From contig ML978162.1 of NCBI GenBank assembly GCA_010015745.1, positions 434,001 to 498,000 of the forward strand: a stretch of 64,000 nucleotides of DNA, read 5' to 3'. The first letter of the stretch is position 1; every line of letters starts with the position of its first letter. This stretch comes from Setomelanomma holmii. Its lineage: Eukaryota; Ascomycota; Dothideomycetes; Pleosporales; Phaeosphaeriaceae. Made by a program: the position numbers and the translations under genes. Shown piece after piece: positions 48,418 to 58,464 of this stretch. The notes beneath the pieces are model-generated. The model was not told the DNA's origin and searched no databases. It worked only from the letters and a program-made list of their open reading frames with translations.

Positions 48418-49135
48418 CTAGGACTTGGGGGCCTCCTTGGCGTCGATGGCAGCCTCCTCACCCATAGCAGTGAGGACAATGACGTCTGGTATACCATTAG
48501 TTGTGTCTCAACCCTTCTTCAAGCTTGTGACTCACTGGTGTCCTTGCCGTCCTCGGTGAAGAGCTTGTTGATCTTGTCACCAACTTCACCATCAGGAACC
48601 TTGACGTCGTCCTTGGTAGAGCCATCGTCGGACATGAGGGAGAGGAAACCGTCGTCAGTGACGTCGAGCTAGAATGCACGTTAGCCGAGTCTTGCCACCA
48701 CAAACAAGGTCCCACTTACGAGCTGGTACTCCTGGCGGCGGACGTTGGGAACGTTCATGTTGTGGGTGGAGGGGCACAGATCTTCAAGCTTCTTGGAGGT
48801 GAAGATGTCGATGGCGACCAAATGGACCTTGGCGTGACCGTGCTTGCCGGTCTTCGAGGTGGTCATTTCGACAATCTTGCACGGACGGTTCTTGATGACG
48901 ACGAAGCCGTTCTTCCTCAGAGCCGAACACTGCATGGGGTAGGTCTGGGAGGCACCGGCATCGGCGCTCTCGAAGGTGTGCTCATGCTGTTGATGACACT
49001 GTCAGTACATGCTCCAAAGGTACGCGCAACAGGTGGACTCGACGCCTGCCTGGGCGCAACACTGGCGATCCAACGTGGGGTAAATTTGACAAGAGGGATG
49101 CGGACTGCGGTACGTACCTGCGCGTCGTCCGCCAT
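48418..49135 (-). CDS. HYP2: Translation factor eIF-5A
   Basis: Four exons: 49135-49118 (18 nt, MADDAQ), 48986-48720, 48668-48536 and 48485-48418, with introns of 131, 51 and 50 nt, give 161 aa. eIF-5A carries hypusine and relieves ribosome stalling, for example at proline runs. Visible: [20 protein letters not shown] at the start, the hypusination loop [13 protein letters not shown] with the target Lys in [29 protein letters not shown], and the OB-fold C-terminus ending [22 protein letters not shown]. The 131-nt first intron is longer than the local norm. It is divergent from VPS52 across 274 bases. Confidence 0.97.
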
Positions 49136-49409
49136 GGTGTTGAATGAGAGTAGATGCGACGGGTGAGGAAGAAGCTGGTAATTGGGCGGTGAAGTGACAG
49201 TGGCGGGGAGGCTTCGTGGTGGCAGACGGGAGCGTGGAAGGGATCAAAAATCAACGAAAGCGGGGAGCAGCCCAGAGCCGCCCCAGTTTTAGCGCCGCTG
49301 GCCGGATCAAAGAATGGCCGAGCCGCGTCCTCTCCTCAGGCTATTATCACCATCGCTCCTCACGCCAACATGCCCCTCCAGCACATGGATCGCGTCCTCT
49401 ACTGACAAC
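49136..49409. promoter_or_regulatory. Bidirectional promoter of eIF-5A and VPS52
   Basis: Only 274 bases separate the two ATGs. No clear TATA box was noticed on either strand. The compact spacing means both promoters and 5' untranslated regions overlap or abut. Confidence 0.45.
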
Positions 49410-51504
49410 ATGTGGGGCCTGGATAGGCTGTCTGCATACTCGACACCATCAGGCACGCCTCCACCCAGACGCGACTCGTCGTCGCCAGCTCCTCGAAGGG
49501 GCTATCCATACCAAGGGCCTGGTCCCTTACCTCCTCGACAGGGGCTGGCCCCACGAACATCGTCCCTTTCGCTCATATCACCAGGTTCTTCTACCACGAG
49601 CTTGCCTGCAACCGCACGAGGACCCAATGGCGCTTCACGTAGGCGACAGACAGGGGGCGGCGTCCACAACGGACCATACCCTGTACAGGTGCTGGCGTCG
49701 ATAATGGGAGGTCTGCCTCGGAAGCCTCTTGCTAGCAATGGCGAGAAGCCTTCCGTTCTACCGCAGAAGCCAGAGATCTTGGTGGTGGAGGGCATCGACT
49801 TTAGCGGCCTCAGCTTGCGGGACTTTGCTGCAGAATCGCCAAATGAGCGTAAACCATCTCCACCTGTACATACATATAGCGCGCAGTCAGTCGAAGAATG
49901 TATGTGTTCATCACTTGCGCCAAGAAGGTCTGCTCATTGTGATTGTAGACGATAAAGACAAGGACAAGTTCGAAGACCTACACAAATCTATACTAGCCTG
50001 CGACGAGGTTCTGAAGTCTGTAGAAACATATCTCACCAATTTCCAAGCAGATCTCGGTGCAGTGTCGGCAGAGATTGAATCGCTGCAGAACCGTTCGATT
50101 GCGCTAAACACCAAGCTTGAAAACAGAAAGGTTGTCGAGAAACTGCTTGGACCTGCCGTCGAGGATATCAGCATATCACCGGCCGTGGTACGCAAGATTG
50201 CGGAGGGACCGGTGGATGAGGGCTTCGTGCGCGCACTGGCAGAGGTCGAGAAGCGGTCCAGAACGATCAACGCCAAAGCGAAAGAGCAACCCGACATGAA
50301 GTCACTGGGAGACATTAATCCTCTTCTGGACGACCTCACAAACCGCGCCATTGAACGCATACGAGACTACGTTGTTGCGCAGATAAAAGCTATACGATCA
50401 CCATCCATAAATGCTCAAATCATCCAACAGCAAGCGCTACTCAAGTATAAGGACTTGTATGCTTTTCTGGCGAAACACCAGTCCGAGCTTGCGCAGCAGA
50501 TAGGTCAGGCATATATCTATACCATGCGCTGGTATTACCTGAACCACTTCACACGCTACCGGACTGCGTTAGAGAAGATCAAGGTACATGCGATGGACAA
50601 GTATGATGTGCTCGGCGAAGATGCAGCTACAAAGCGAGGTGCAGGTCTGCTCGGTCAGGCGCGCAATGCGCCTGCTGCCTATGATGCCTTCTCACTTGGC
50701 CGTCGTCGAGACGCTCTGAAAGGCTCATCCAACAATGCATTAACAGCACATGTTGCCGAGGAGGAGAAGTCCGCACACTACCTCGAAGTTCCTTTTCGCA
50801 GCTTCAACATTGCCCTCATCGACAACGCATGTTTCGAGTACACCTTCATCTCCAGCTACTTTGCCCCATCACAGAATTACCACACTATATCGCGGACGTT
50901 CAATACGATCTTCGAGCCGACCTTGGCAGTTGGTCAAGCGTGTACGAAAGCACTTGTTGCTACGACTAGCGACACCTTGGGTATCCTGCTATGCGTACGA
51001 CTGAACCAGCACTTCGCATTTGAGCTGCAGCGTCGAAAAGTGCCAACAGTCGAGGGATACATCAACGCGACAAATATGCTCCTCTGGCCACGCTATCAAC
51101 AAGTGCTTGACATGCACTGCACATCGCTACAGAAGCTCACATCGTCGCTTCCCGGGCGCCCAACAACTGGCGCCGCACTCCTCTCTTCCAACTCACAGAA
51201 CGCAACGTCCACGGCGCCAACGCCACTTACGCAGAAGTTCGCAAACCTACTCCAGGGTATCCTCGCACTCTCATCAGAAGCTGGAGATGATGAGCCTGTG
51301 TCAGTCAGTGTGGGTCGGTTGAGAAGCGAGTACGAGGCATATCTCACGAAGATGAGCAAAAGCATCAGTGACACTAGGAAGAGAGAGCGCTTCTTGTGCA
51401 ATAATTACAGCCTGGTTTGTACGATATTGGCGGATGTGGAGGGACGTTTGGGTGAGGAAGTTCGAGGGCACTTTGAGAAGTTAAGGAACACGTTTGATAA
51501 GTGA
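49410..51504 (+). CDS. VPS52: GARP/EARP tethering complex subunit Vps52
   Basis: Exons 49410-49899 and 49949-51504 around a 49-nt intron (GTATGT..TGTAG, phase 1) give 681 aa. Vps52 is part of the GARP complex, which tethers endosome-derived vesicles at the late Golgi. Visible: a Ser/Pro-rich N-terminus (MWGLDRLSAYSTPSGTPPPR) typical of filamentous-fungal orthologs, then the coiled-coil start VEEYDKDKDKFEDLHKSILACDEVLKSVE formed across the splice. The Vps52/Sac2 core follows (LLKYKDLYAFLAKHQSELAQQIGQAY, TMRWYYLNHFTRYRTAL, HYLEVPFRSFNIALIDNACFEYTF). The ATG at 49410 follows the pattern of related N-termini. Confidence 0.95.
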
Positions 51505-51965
51505 GCTATGTGCGGATTGTTGTAGCTGGGATATTGACGGTTTGAGCAAGTACACTTAAGCATGTATGTCTCCACTGCTTTACGTCCTCCCTGATCAACA
51601 AGTGCACGACGATCTGAAGATAGACAAGCTAGATCTTCCTCACAATGGCAGACATCGCCTCGCATCAGTGCTTTTGCTGACGAAACGCTGCTTTCTGAAT
51701 GAAACTGCCTCTCATTGGACAGGCTCTTGCCTCAGCCTAGTGGCAGGGTAACAGCAGCTCAGCCTCGCTTCAGCTGAGCTAGGCTACACATTTCACTTCC
51801 TACTCACGGCCAACAAAGAACTCGAATAACGATAACACTTGAACTCGCAAGAAATGCCGGCGTTGGACATTCTCGGTCCTTCTCTTCCTCTTCACTTTCC
51901 TTTCCTTTAGGTGCTCTGGCATTTGTGACTGGTGTGCGCAACCTGATGAGAAAAGACCGCAGTTG
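51505..51965. other. Intergenic region
   Basis: 461 bases downstream of VPS52 without a supportable gene. Confidence 0.4.
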
Positions 51966-52464
51966 ATGGCGTTTACAAAGCTTTGTGAGCGATGTTCGAA
52001 AATCCCTTTGGACAAGAACGGGCTTGTGAGAATGGTTACGACAGGAGTGAACTATTTGAAGGAGTACAATGGAGTATACTCGTATCATGGTGAGATTGTT
52101 ACGGTGTGGCCAAAGGACTGCGGTCTTTGTTCAATGTCGCAGGGAATGTGGGTTACAAATGACTTACATGAGACTGTAAAGTGCTCTATCGAGAAGTAGC
52201 ACAGCTGACTTAGGCCACAGCGCCTGCGATCTTGGAACATTTACGTTTACTTTCCGATTGAAAGCGGAGGTATTGGTTGTCGCTCGAAGCAACAAAAAGA
52301 CCCCAATGGTAGCATTCCGCTTTTCACCCTTCAAGGACAGCTTTTTATACGCTTGGCCCTCTTACGCACAAACACACTCCATCGAAAAAATTGCTGGTTT
52401 CAGATCAGTCCCTGAAACGGTCTTAAATCCAGATCGAGTAGATTGGACATTGGTGCAAGAATGA
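51966..52464 (+). pseudogene. HET-like N-terminal fragment, frameshifted
   Basis: From ATG 51966 the frame reads AFTKLCERCSKIPLDKNGLV, then KDCGLCSMSQGMW, and ends at TAG 52197. The spacing of the two Cys pairs (CxxC then CxLC) resembles the region preceding HET domains in fungal heterokaryon-incompatibility proteins. A second open frame, one base shifted, continues from about 52180 (STADLGHSACDLGTFTFTF, then WPSYAQTHSIEKIAGF) to TGA 52462. No good intron joins the two, so a frameshift in a truncated, decayed gene is the simplest reading. The HET relation is tentative because the HET core motifs are absent. Confidence 0.3.
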
Positions 52465-53439
52465 GTCCGTACCTGCAGACTGAAACATTGGCGATCGTGT
52501 GGCCGACATGGACAGAACAAGCGGGGTCTGCTGCAAGTCTAAGTTATCAACTGCAACAAATGGTGCATTGGGGTTTATAGACACATAATTCTACAGGCTC
52601 AAACGCAAACGGCAACACCCAAGCTAAGCTACAATTCTTTCTTTCTTCGATCATGGTGGAGGAATTCATGGTCAGGGAGGCTTGTTTCTCCGTACTCGCA
52701 GATATGACATTGGCAAGCTGACTGACACACTACACAAGAAGGCAATCGCCACCTCGCAGTCCCCTTATTTGTCGGAAGTGAACCATGTACTTTTGTAAAC
52801 ATTACAAGTCTATTTCGAACTCGCTATCAACAATCTGATTGGGCATTCAGTTCGCCTTGTCTTGTGCTTTGGCTTGCATGATGGCCAGCGAGCATGGCGG
52901 TGAAGATAGAGTCTGTCTGTATACAGCACCAGGTCTTGCGACAATTCGTGCCCAATCGAGTAGAGGCTCTCTCTCTCTCTTATGCACTCTCGCGACATCC
53001 CGTATGACCTCAGAAACTTTTGCCTGTAGCGATTGCAACTGGTCGAATCCTCTAAAGACATCTAGGCTTTTATAAGGCGGTGAACCCCTGATTGACCGTT
53101 TTTCATGATTGTGGAGCTGAGCGGGCACAGATTGTTGCAGCACCTGGTGACAGCGAAGTATTGATCTGTCAAAGCAGCAAAGACCTGAACTGATACGAGG
53201 ATCTTCGGCCTTCACTTTCATCTTATTTTTTAAGCGCATTCTGGACCCATGGGATGTTCTCGTGGTTGTGCAGCGGAACTTTGGTAGCGAACAGTCCCTG
53301 CATCGCGAATAAAACATAACTTAGGCGTCGGCGTTTCGATCACGATTATCCTCTCAGCTCTTAATCATCCAGACAGCACTTCAAAATCCTAAATCATCTC
53401 CTCAACCTACAAATTATTATAACGACCAAGAGCGGTGCT
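52465..53439. other. Gene-poor region
   Basis: Short frames on both strands, including a 156-codon minus frame at 52847-53317 without recognisable domains. A (CT)n run of about 14 bases sits near 52968-52981. Confidence 0.35.
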
Positions 53440-53982
53440 TTGACGACCATACTCCAGGCGGCAGCAGACAGTTACAAACATTCCTACTCGATACCATATT
53501 ACGACCCATTTTTAGACCCATTCTTGTACCCAAATTTCAATTACCACCGCCGCACAACGCCATCGGAACCTCCAAAGAAAACCTCATGGTGGACTTGATT
53601 CTGTCAAAATCGCAAGCAGCGCAAACACGCCAAACATAACGCAGAGACTGGCCTATACCGCCTGCCGAACGAACTCATCGACGTGATCATCACCTACCTC
53701 GACCTAGCGGACGTTCTCAGTCTGGCCAAAACATGCCAGAGGACGACTTATCTACTCCAAGGGCGCGGATTCCATCAGTTCGAACTGCGAGATTACCGGA
53801 ATCGGGTGAAGCGAGATCGTAGGGTGCGTGTGATCGAGGACGCAAGACGTAGTACCAAGCGCAAGGAGTGGTGCTGCGTGTGTCGCGACTTTCAACCAGT
53901 GGAAGCTTTCGAGAAGGAGGAGCTTGAGAACACGGCGGACGATCGGGCTTGTAGGGACTGGAGAAGTGTGATTGGTGGATGA
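53440..53982 (+). pseudogene. F-box-like gene, interrupted by TGA and lacking a start codon
   Basis: The frame is open from 53365 to 53595, has one TGA at 53596-53598, and is open again to TGA 53980-53982. The second part carries an F-box: YRLPNELIDVIITYLDLADVLSLAKTCQRTTYLL, followed by RDYRNRVKRDRRVRVIEDAR and a CCVCRDFQPVEAFE segment. The upstream part (DSYKHSYSIPYYDPFLDPFLYP..) reads like protein, and the TGA falls between SWWT and FCQNRKQRKHAKHN. No ATG precedes the F-box in frame; a TTG at 53440 followed by ACGACC could be a lost start. A CGA-to-TGA change would explain the stop. Alternatively a short upstream exon could be missing from this model. Confidence 0.45.
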
Positions 53983-54539
53983 GGACGGGTTAAGCTCAGT
54001 CGTGGATGTCAGTCGATTTGTGATCTTCCACGAACAGGCTTCACAGATGTATTGCAGGCTGTTTACTTTCTAGGGCATTTGTTCGAAGAATTACTATTTG
54101 TCTGTAAGCTAAGGAGCCTTAGAAGGATCGGGAGCTAGCATCGCATTTTCATCCTGCTGATGGCACATTCCAAAATACCCGATTCTCCTATTGCTATACT
54201 CGAGAATGTCTAAAAGCCACAATGCTTCCCTTCCTTTTCCCGTCTAGCACATTCACGACCTCTTTCCTAATCCGGTACCAGTATGTGGAGACGTTGAGCG
54301 GCATCTAGAAACCGGTGACTCCATAGTGGCTTCCCAGAAACCTTTTATCCTCCTACCGTGCTGCATGCGTTGGCACCAGCAACGCGTGGTCAAAGTCCGA
54401 AGCTGTTGCGAGGGTTAGGTTTCTGAAGCTGTGATTGGCTGGTGTCAAATTTTCGAGCATGCGGCGTGTGTTTCAGAATGCGCAAAGAAGGCCAATGGAA
54501 AGCTGGTGCTGGCTGAAAATCTTTAGCAGCTTAAGCAGC
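53983..54539. other. Intergenic region
   Basis: 557 bases without a supportable gene or repeat. Confidence 0.35.
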
Positions 54540-55043
54540 TCAAGATGTGATTGGATATAAGTTTCGATGTGGTGGGAATGCATCAGCGCTGGAAGAAAGC
54601 AGTGGTTCAGAGCCTCTTCGGCGATCAGCCAAGGAAGGAAAGCCCACACGAGGCAACTTGAGCTTCGGCAACATCACATCCACGCCATCACCGTCATCCT
54701 CACCGCCGTGTACCCACCAGATGCAACTTTTCTCAAACATGGCGGTAGTCTCAAGGTTCGTTTCTGATCTTCGAAATAGATGAGGATATGCAGGCATCCC
54801 CGGTGCGGACGACCCAATAACCAGAGGTCTGGCAGCGAAGTCCACGCATCCTCCAACACCGCAAGGCTGATCTGCCTTTGAAGGGGAATTCGGCATGGCC
54901 ATCCCAGCGCGCCACGGCAGACGGGCGCAAACCAATGCATCTGTCAGTTTCAACGCGCAAGCGCTATTGCCTCCTGAGTGGTCCACGATTTCTGCACGTA
55001 GCCAGCGCTTACTATACCCACCGGCCAATGAGGAACCGCCCAC
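54540..55043 (-). CDS. Ambiguous 167-codon frame (strand uncertain)
   Basis: A complete minus-strand frame of 167 aa with mixed composition (WWVHGGEDDGDGVDVMLPKL, then GFPSLADRRRGSEPLLSSS). On the opposite strand the frame 54547-55098 is interrupted only by TGA codons at 54779-54781 and 54872-54874 before ending at TGA 55096-55098. That plus frame contains protein-like stretches such as TPSPSSSPPCTHQMQLFSNM and FNAQALLPPEWSTISARSQR. Only one strand is likely to be, or to have been, coding. I recognise neither product. Confidence 0.2.
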   Translation of the reverse strand: MGGSSLAGGYSKRWLRAEIVDHSGGNSACALKLTDALVCARLPWRAGMAMPNSPSKADQPCGVGGCVDFAARPLVIGSSAPGMPAYPHLFRRSETNLETTAMFEKSCIWWVHGGEDDGDGVDVMLPKLKLPRVGFPSLADRRRGSEPLLSSSADAFPPHRNLYPITS

Positions 55044-55098
55044 CCATCTCCAGATTCAATGCGCGCCAGCCATGAGCCAGACTTTCTCCACAGGTTGA

Positions 55099-55868
55099 CG
55101 AGCACTATGGCAGGGAAGGCATACCATTGGGCGCGTAACCTGCGCGCACCAGCATGCTCATCTATAACACCTGTTCCTGTCGTCCTGTGAGGTCGGCTTG
55201 GTTTGCTGTTGCTGAGGCCGGACCTGCGGGCTAAATGCACAGTTGCAATTCCAGAAGCGAAAACTGAGGGACAACTCATCAGGACAGCCGTCTAACCGGA
55301 AGAGTTTATGCCTGCGTCTCTTATTCCTGCCCTGCTCCCTATCTTACTCTTACCTCTTCCACCATTTTTCTTGTTGCGTTGCACACGGTTAGCCTCAGGG
55401 CATCACACTCCCTTACGGTTTCGTTTAGTTATCTTCCGTTCTGATATGGATTGCTAGCTGCCTGGACGCAGCTGCAAAAGAGAATGGACTTTGGAGGTCA
55501 TCAGAGGAAGGAGATGTGGACGGACATGAGGTTCGGATGCTGCGTGTCGTCACCGTTGAAGGAGGAGTTCGGCGGTAAGTTCACCATCACGCATGTTCGT
55601 ACAGACAGCAACCTCTCGACTATCTTCCACATACCCTCGACGTTGCGAAGCGTTCGATCACATAGTGGAAGATATTCCTCCTGGTCCATAATGGTTTGTT
55701 TTGCGTCATCTTGTTGAGCTGTGACTGCAGCTCGCTTACGATCTCCTTAAACTGGTCAATCATATCTTCCAACATACCGTCTATGCGGTCGCCAGCCAAC
55801 ATGCCGGACGAGCATGTCATCATCAGCCTCGATCCAGTTGCTGACGACCTTCATTAGGAACTTCTCAG
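55099..55868. other. Region upstream of the disordered-protein gene
   Basis: No gene supported. Three minus-strand frames between 55501 and 55941 contain a coiled-coil-like piece (DQFKEIVSELQSQLNKMTQ) but switch frame and overlap the neighbour's start, so they are not joined. An upstream non-coding or coding exon of the next gene may lie here, since TTCTCAG directly precedes its ATG. Confidence 0.35.
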
Positions 55869-57554
55869 ATGGATGTTGTTTATGCTCAACCACAAGCTCT
55901 TCCACAGATCCGCGCCGAACCATTTCACCATGCTCGCCCATCCACTAGTCAGTCTATGAGCCGCCATGTTTCGCAATGGGTGAATACCAGCCGAGACTTT
56001 GCGACTCGAGCATCATCACGTGCCAGCTTTTCAACGCTCACACGACCTCGCCGATCACATTCTATTTCCAAAGCTCGACCAAGCATTAGCCGACCAACGA
56101 ACTTCCAACACTTTGACAATGGTCTCGGTTACGATGGCGTTCAGTCTATGGTAGACGAGGCTCCTATGCCGATCCGCCGCAATCGAAGCTTCCGCCGCCT
56201 TGAACTCTCCATCTATCTTCCTAATGGCTGCGGTCGTCTTTCGCCACTCCCGGATTTCGAGGACGATGGTCCTTGGGGCGCAGCCAAGGCGAATTTGGAG
56301 AAGCCAGCGCAAGCCCTTGTGCGTGTGAGAGACTCGAGGACCAGCTCGATGTCGTCCGATCCCTCAACATCTGAGTACATCATCCCTCGCAAACCCATTG
56401 GATCTTCCTCCTCAGCCTCCATCGCTCATTCTAGACGCTCAAGTGTACAGAGCCAGCAGAGCACTGGCACAACCACCACGCATGAACGCCGCCTGTCTGG
56501 AACGACAATGGCCACGATGCGTACTCCAACACTCTCAATCTGGCCGGAAGAACCTCGTTCTTCTGCCAACTCCATATTCGAAAAACCTATCATGCGTCGC
56601 TCAAACACGTCTGGTACTCTTTCGCCTGCACGTGTACTTTCGCGCCTTCCATCTCCGTCTCGCAATCGTGCCAACACCGCGCCTACGCGTCCTGGCTCCC
56701 TTCGTCGCACGAAGACTGATGTCGACGAGGCAATTCGTGAGCTTAACACGATTGTCGAAGAGCGTCGAGCCTCCGCATACCGCTCGCAGACTCAATCCCC
56801 CGCCCTCATCAATCGTCCTCCCCCATCACCATCCCATCACGTTCCCAACATTGCGCCATCCATGCGTATGCATGTTCGTTCAGAGACTCTTTCCGACATT
56901 GGATCTGCATTCTCTGCCCCAATGAGCTACAACAAGGCTCTACCAGTTGCCCCCGCACGCCGCAGGACCACTGGTCTGACGCTCGCACCTCCTTCGCGCG
57001 ACAGCACCATGGCTCTGTGCTCCAACCCCATCACGCCTCCAGCACCTCACACCCCTACCAAGTCTATGACCCGCCTTACAACCTGGCTGAAGCGTTCTAT
57101 CTCCACCTCCACTACTCCAACCTCACCATCAGCAGCCAAGCCATATGACGAGGCCCCATTTTACAAGTGCGAGCCGAGCACGGCAACTCGACCCTCTACT
57201 GCCGGTTCACACACTATTTGCCACAATCGCCAAGAGTCTCAAGAAAGCAATGGCACGGCTACCGTAACACTCTTCAGCACTTCCCCAACTTCGCGTTCTG
57301 CATCACCCATCTCAGACGCTACGACAACACCCAGGAAGACCAAACGTGTTCCCGCTCCATTGAATCTGGCCAAGGAGAAGGAGATTGGCCTGATCGTTGA
57401 GAAAGCACTGGACAGTGCAAGAAGCTTGAAGCTCAGCCCCAACTATGGCTTGCTCAAGGGCATGGAGATTACCGCAAAGGATGTCAGTACGGGCTTGAAT
57501 GGTGAGAGGAGGAGCTTCGTGCCTTCTCCCTCCGCCGTTGGCGTCGCTTTCTAG
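55869..57554 (+). CDS. Conserved disordered fungal protein, function unknown
   Basis: Single-exon frame of 561 aa from ATG 55869. The N-terminus (VYAQPQALPQIRAEPFHHAR, then MSRHVSQWVNTSRDFATRASSRASF) and the RSFRRLELSIYLPNGCGRLSPLPDFED block look conserved in filamentous ascomycetes, from memory of similar proteins. The rest is Ser/Thr/Pro/Arg-rich with many SP/TP sites and predicted disorder. A short helix (RTKTDVDEAIRELNTIVEERR) lies in the middle and another near the C-terminus (LAKEKEIGLIVEKALDSAR). No enzyme or binding domain is visible. A 3' splice-like TTCTCAG directly before the ATG leaves open an upstream exon. Confidence 0.75.
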   Translation: MDVVYAQPQALPQIRAEPFHHARPSTSQSMSRHVSQWVNTSRDFATRASSRASFSTLTRPRRSHSISKARPSISRPTNFQHFDNGLGYDGVQSMVDEAPMPIRRNRSFRRLELSIYLPNGCGRLSPLPDFEDDGPWGAAKANLEKPAQALVRVRDSRTSSMSSDPSTSEYIIPRKPIGSSSSASIAHSRRSSVQSQQSTGTTTTHERRLSGTTMATMRTPTLSIWPEEPRSSANSIFEKPIMRRSNTSGTLSPARVLSRLPSPSRNRANTAPTRPGSLRRTKTDVDEAIRELNTIVEERRASAYRSQTQSPALINRPPPSPSHHVPNIAPSMRMHVRSETLSDIGSAFSAPMSYNKALPVAPARRRTTGLTLAPPSRDSTMALCSNPITPPAPHTPTKSMTRLTTWLKRSISTSTTPTSPSAAKPYDEAPFYKCEPSTATRPSTAGSHTICHNRQESQESNGTATVTLFSTSPTSRSASPISDATTTPRKTKRVPAPLNLAKEKEIGLIVEKALDSARSLKLSPNYGLLKGMEITAKDVSTGLNGERRSFVPSPSAVGVAF

Positions 57555-58464
57555 GCCCGACGCCATGATATGGCACTGTTGAATTTCACCGATGGGCATT
57601 AGAAGAATGGGAAAATGGAACCGGATCGGCTGGACTGGGTACGGATCGAAAAAGGGCATCTTTGTGTTCTTCTTTCGCACCAGGCATATACCCTCCGCGT
57701 CCATCTCACGCCAGTCTCGCGTTGAGGAAGGGTGCGGATGCCTTTGTGCGAACCTTTATTTGTTTTCAAGATGTGCTTCAGATTTATATACCCTTTTTGT
57801 AGCAATAGGAGAGGCTTTGTAGATTGTTGTAATGGAACGGGAGCTCGAACTAGATATGTCGTGTGCGTGACAGAGGTATTTCTGAGTGAGGGGTGTGCTT
57901 GAATGACTCCGCAAATGTGCAACCGTGCAAATGTGAGCGTAAGCGCTGTGATCGACACTTGAAAGAAAACATGCCTGTTTAGGAAATATGGTGTATGCAG
58001 GCAAGTGTGCAAGTGTGCAAGTGTGCAAATGTGCAGGCTAATGCATGACGCTCGGTACAAGCTCGGTGTGCTGCACGCGGTGTATCGGTGCTATTGCGAC
58101 TTACACCGAGGTCTTTCTACGATCTACACTTGGTGAAAAGTTTCCGCTTTGGGCAGTCTTGTATAGATCCTTGGTATTTTCTGAACTCTACACCGAAAGC
58201 TTCCTGATCTGGCAACTTTGCAACGATGTCGGTGTTTTCTTGTACGATCATCAAAATGCCTTCCCAAGACAAGCACCAAGATGCAGATGCTTCAAGACAT
58301 GTTCGGCTTTGGACCCGGCGGCAGGCAATACACAACACGCCAGCGAGTAAATGCCCCTGCTGATGTCGGCGAAGACAACAACCTGGACCTTGCATCGTCA
58401 TCGTCGTACCCTTCGATTGTTCTAATATCCATGCCTCAACCAATCCTCTTCTGGAGATGCGAGG
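57555..58464. other. Intergenic region with small tandem repeat
   Basis: 910 bases without a supportable gene. It contains the GCAAGTGT array described separately. Confidence 0.4.
58001..58036. repeat. 8-base tandem repeat (GCAAGTGT)
   Basis: Three perfect copies of GCAAGTGT are followed by one GCAAATGT and a partial GCAG. Diverged copies (GCAAATGTGCAACCGTGCAAATGT) occur about 70-90 bases upstream, so the array was probably longer. Confidence 0.85.

Noticed and set aside
55501..55941. Three minus-strand fragments with a coiled-coil-like piece
   Set aside because: They need two frame changes, overlap the start of a better-supported plus-strand gene and match no family I know.
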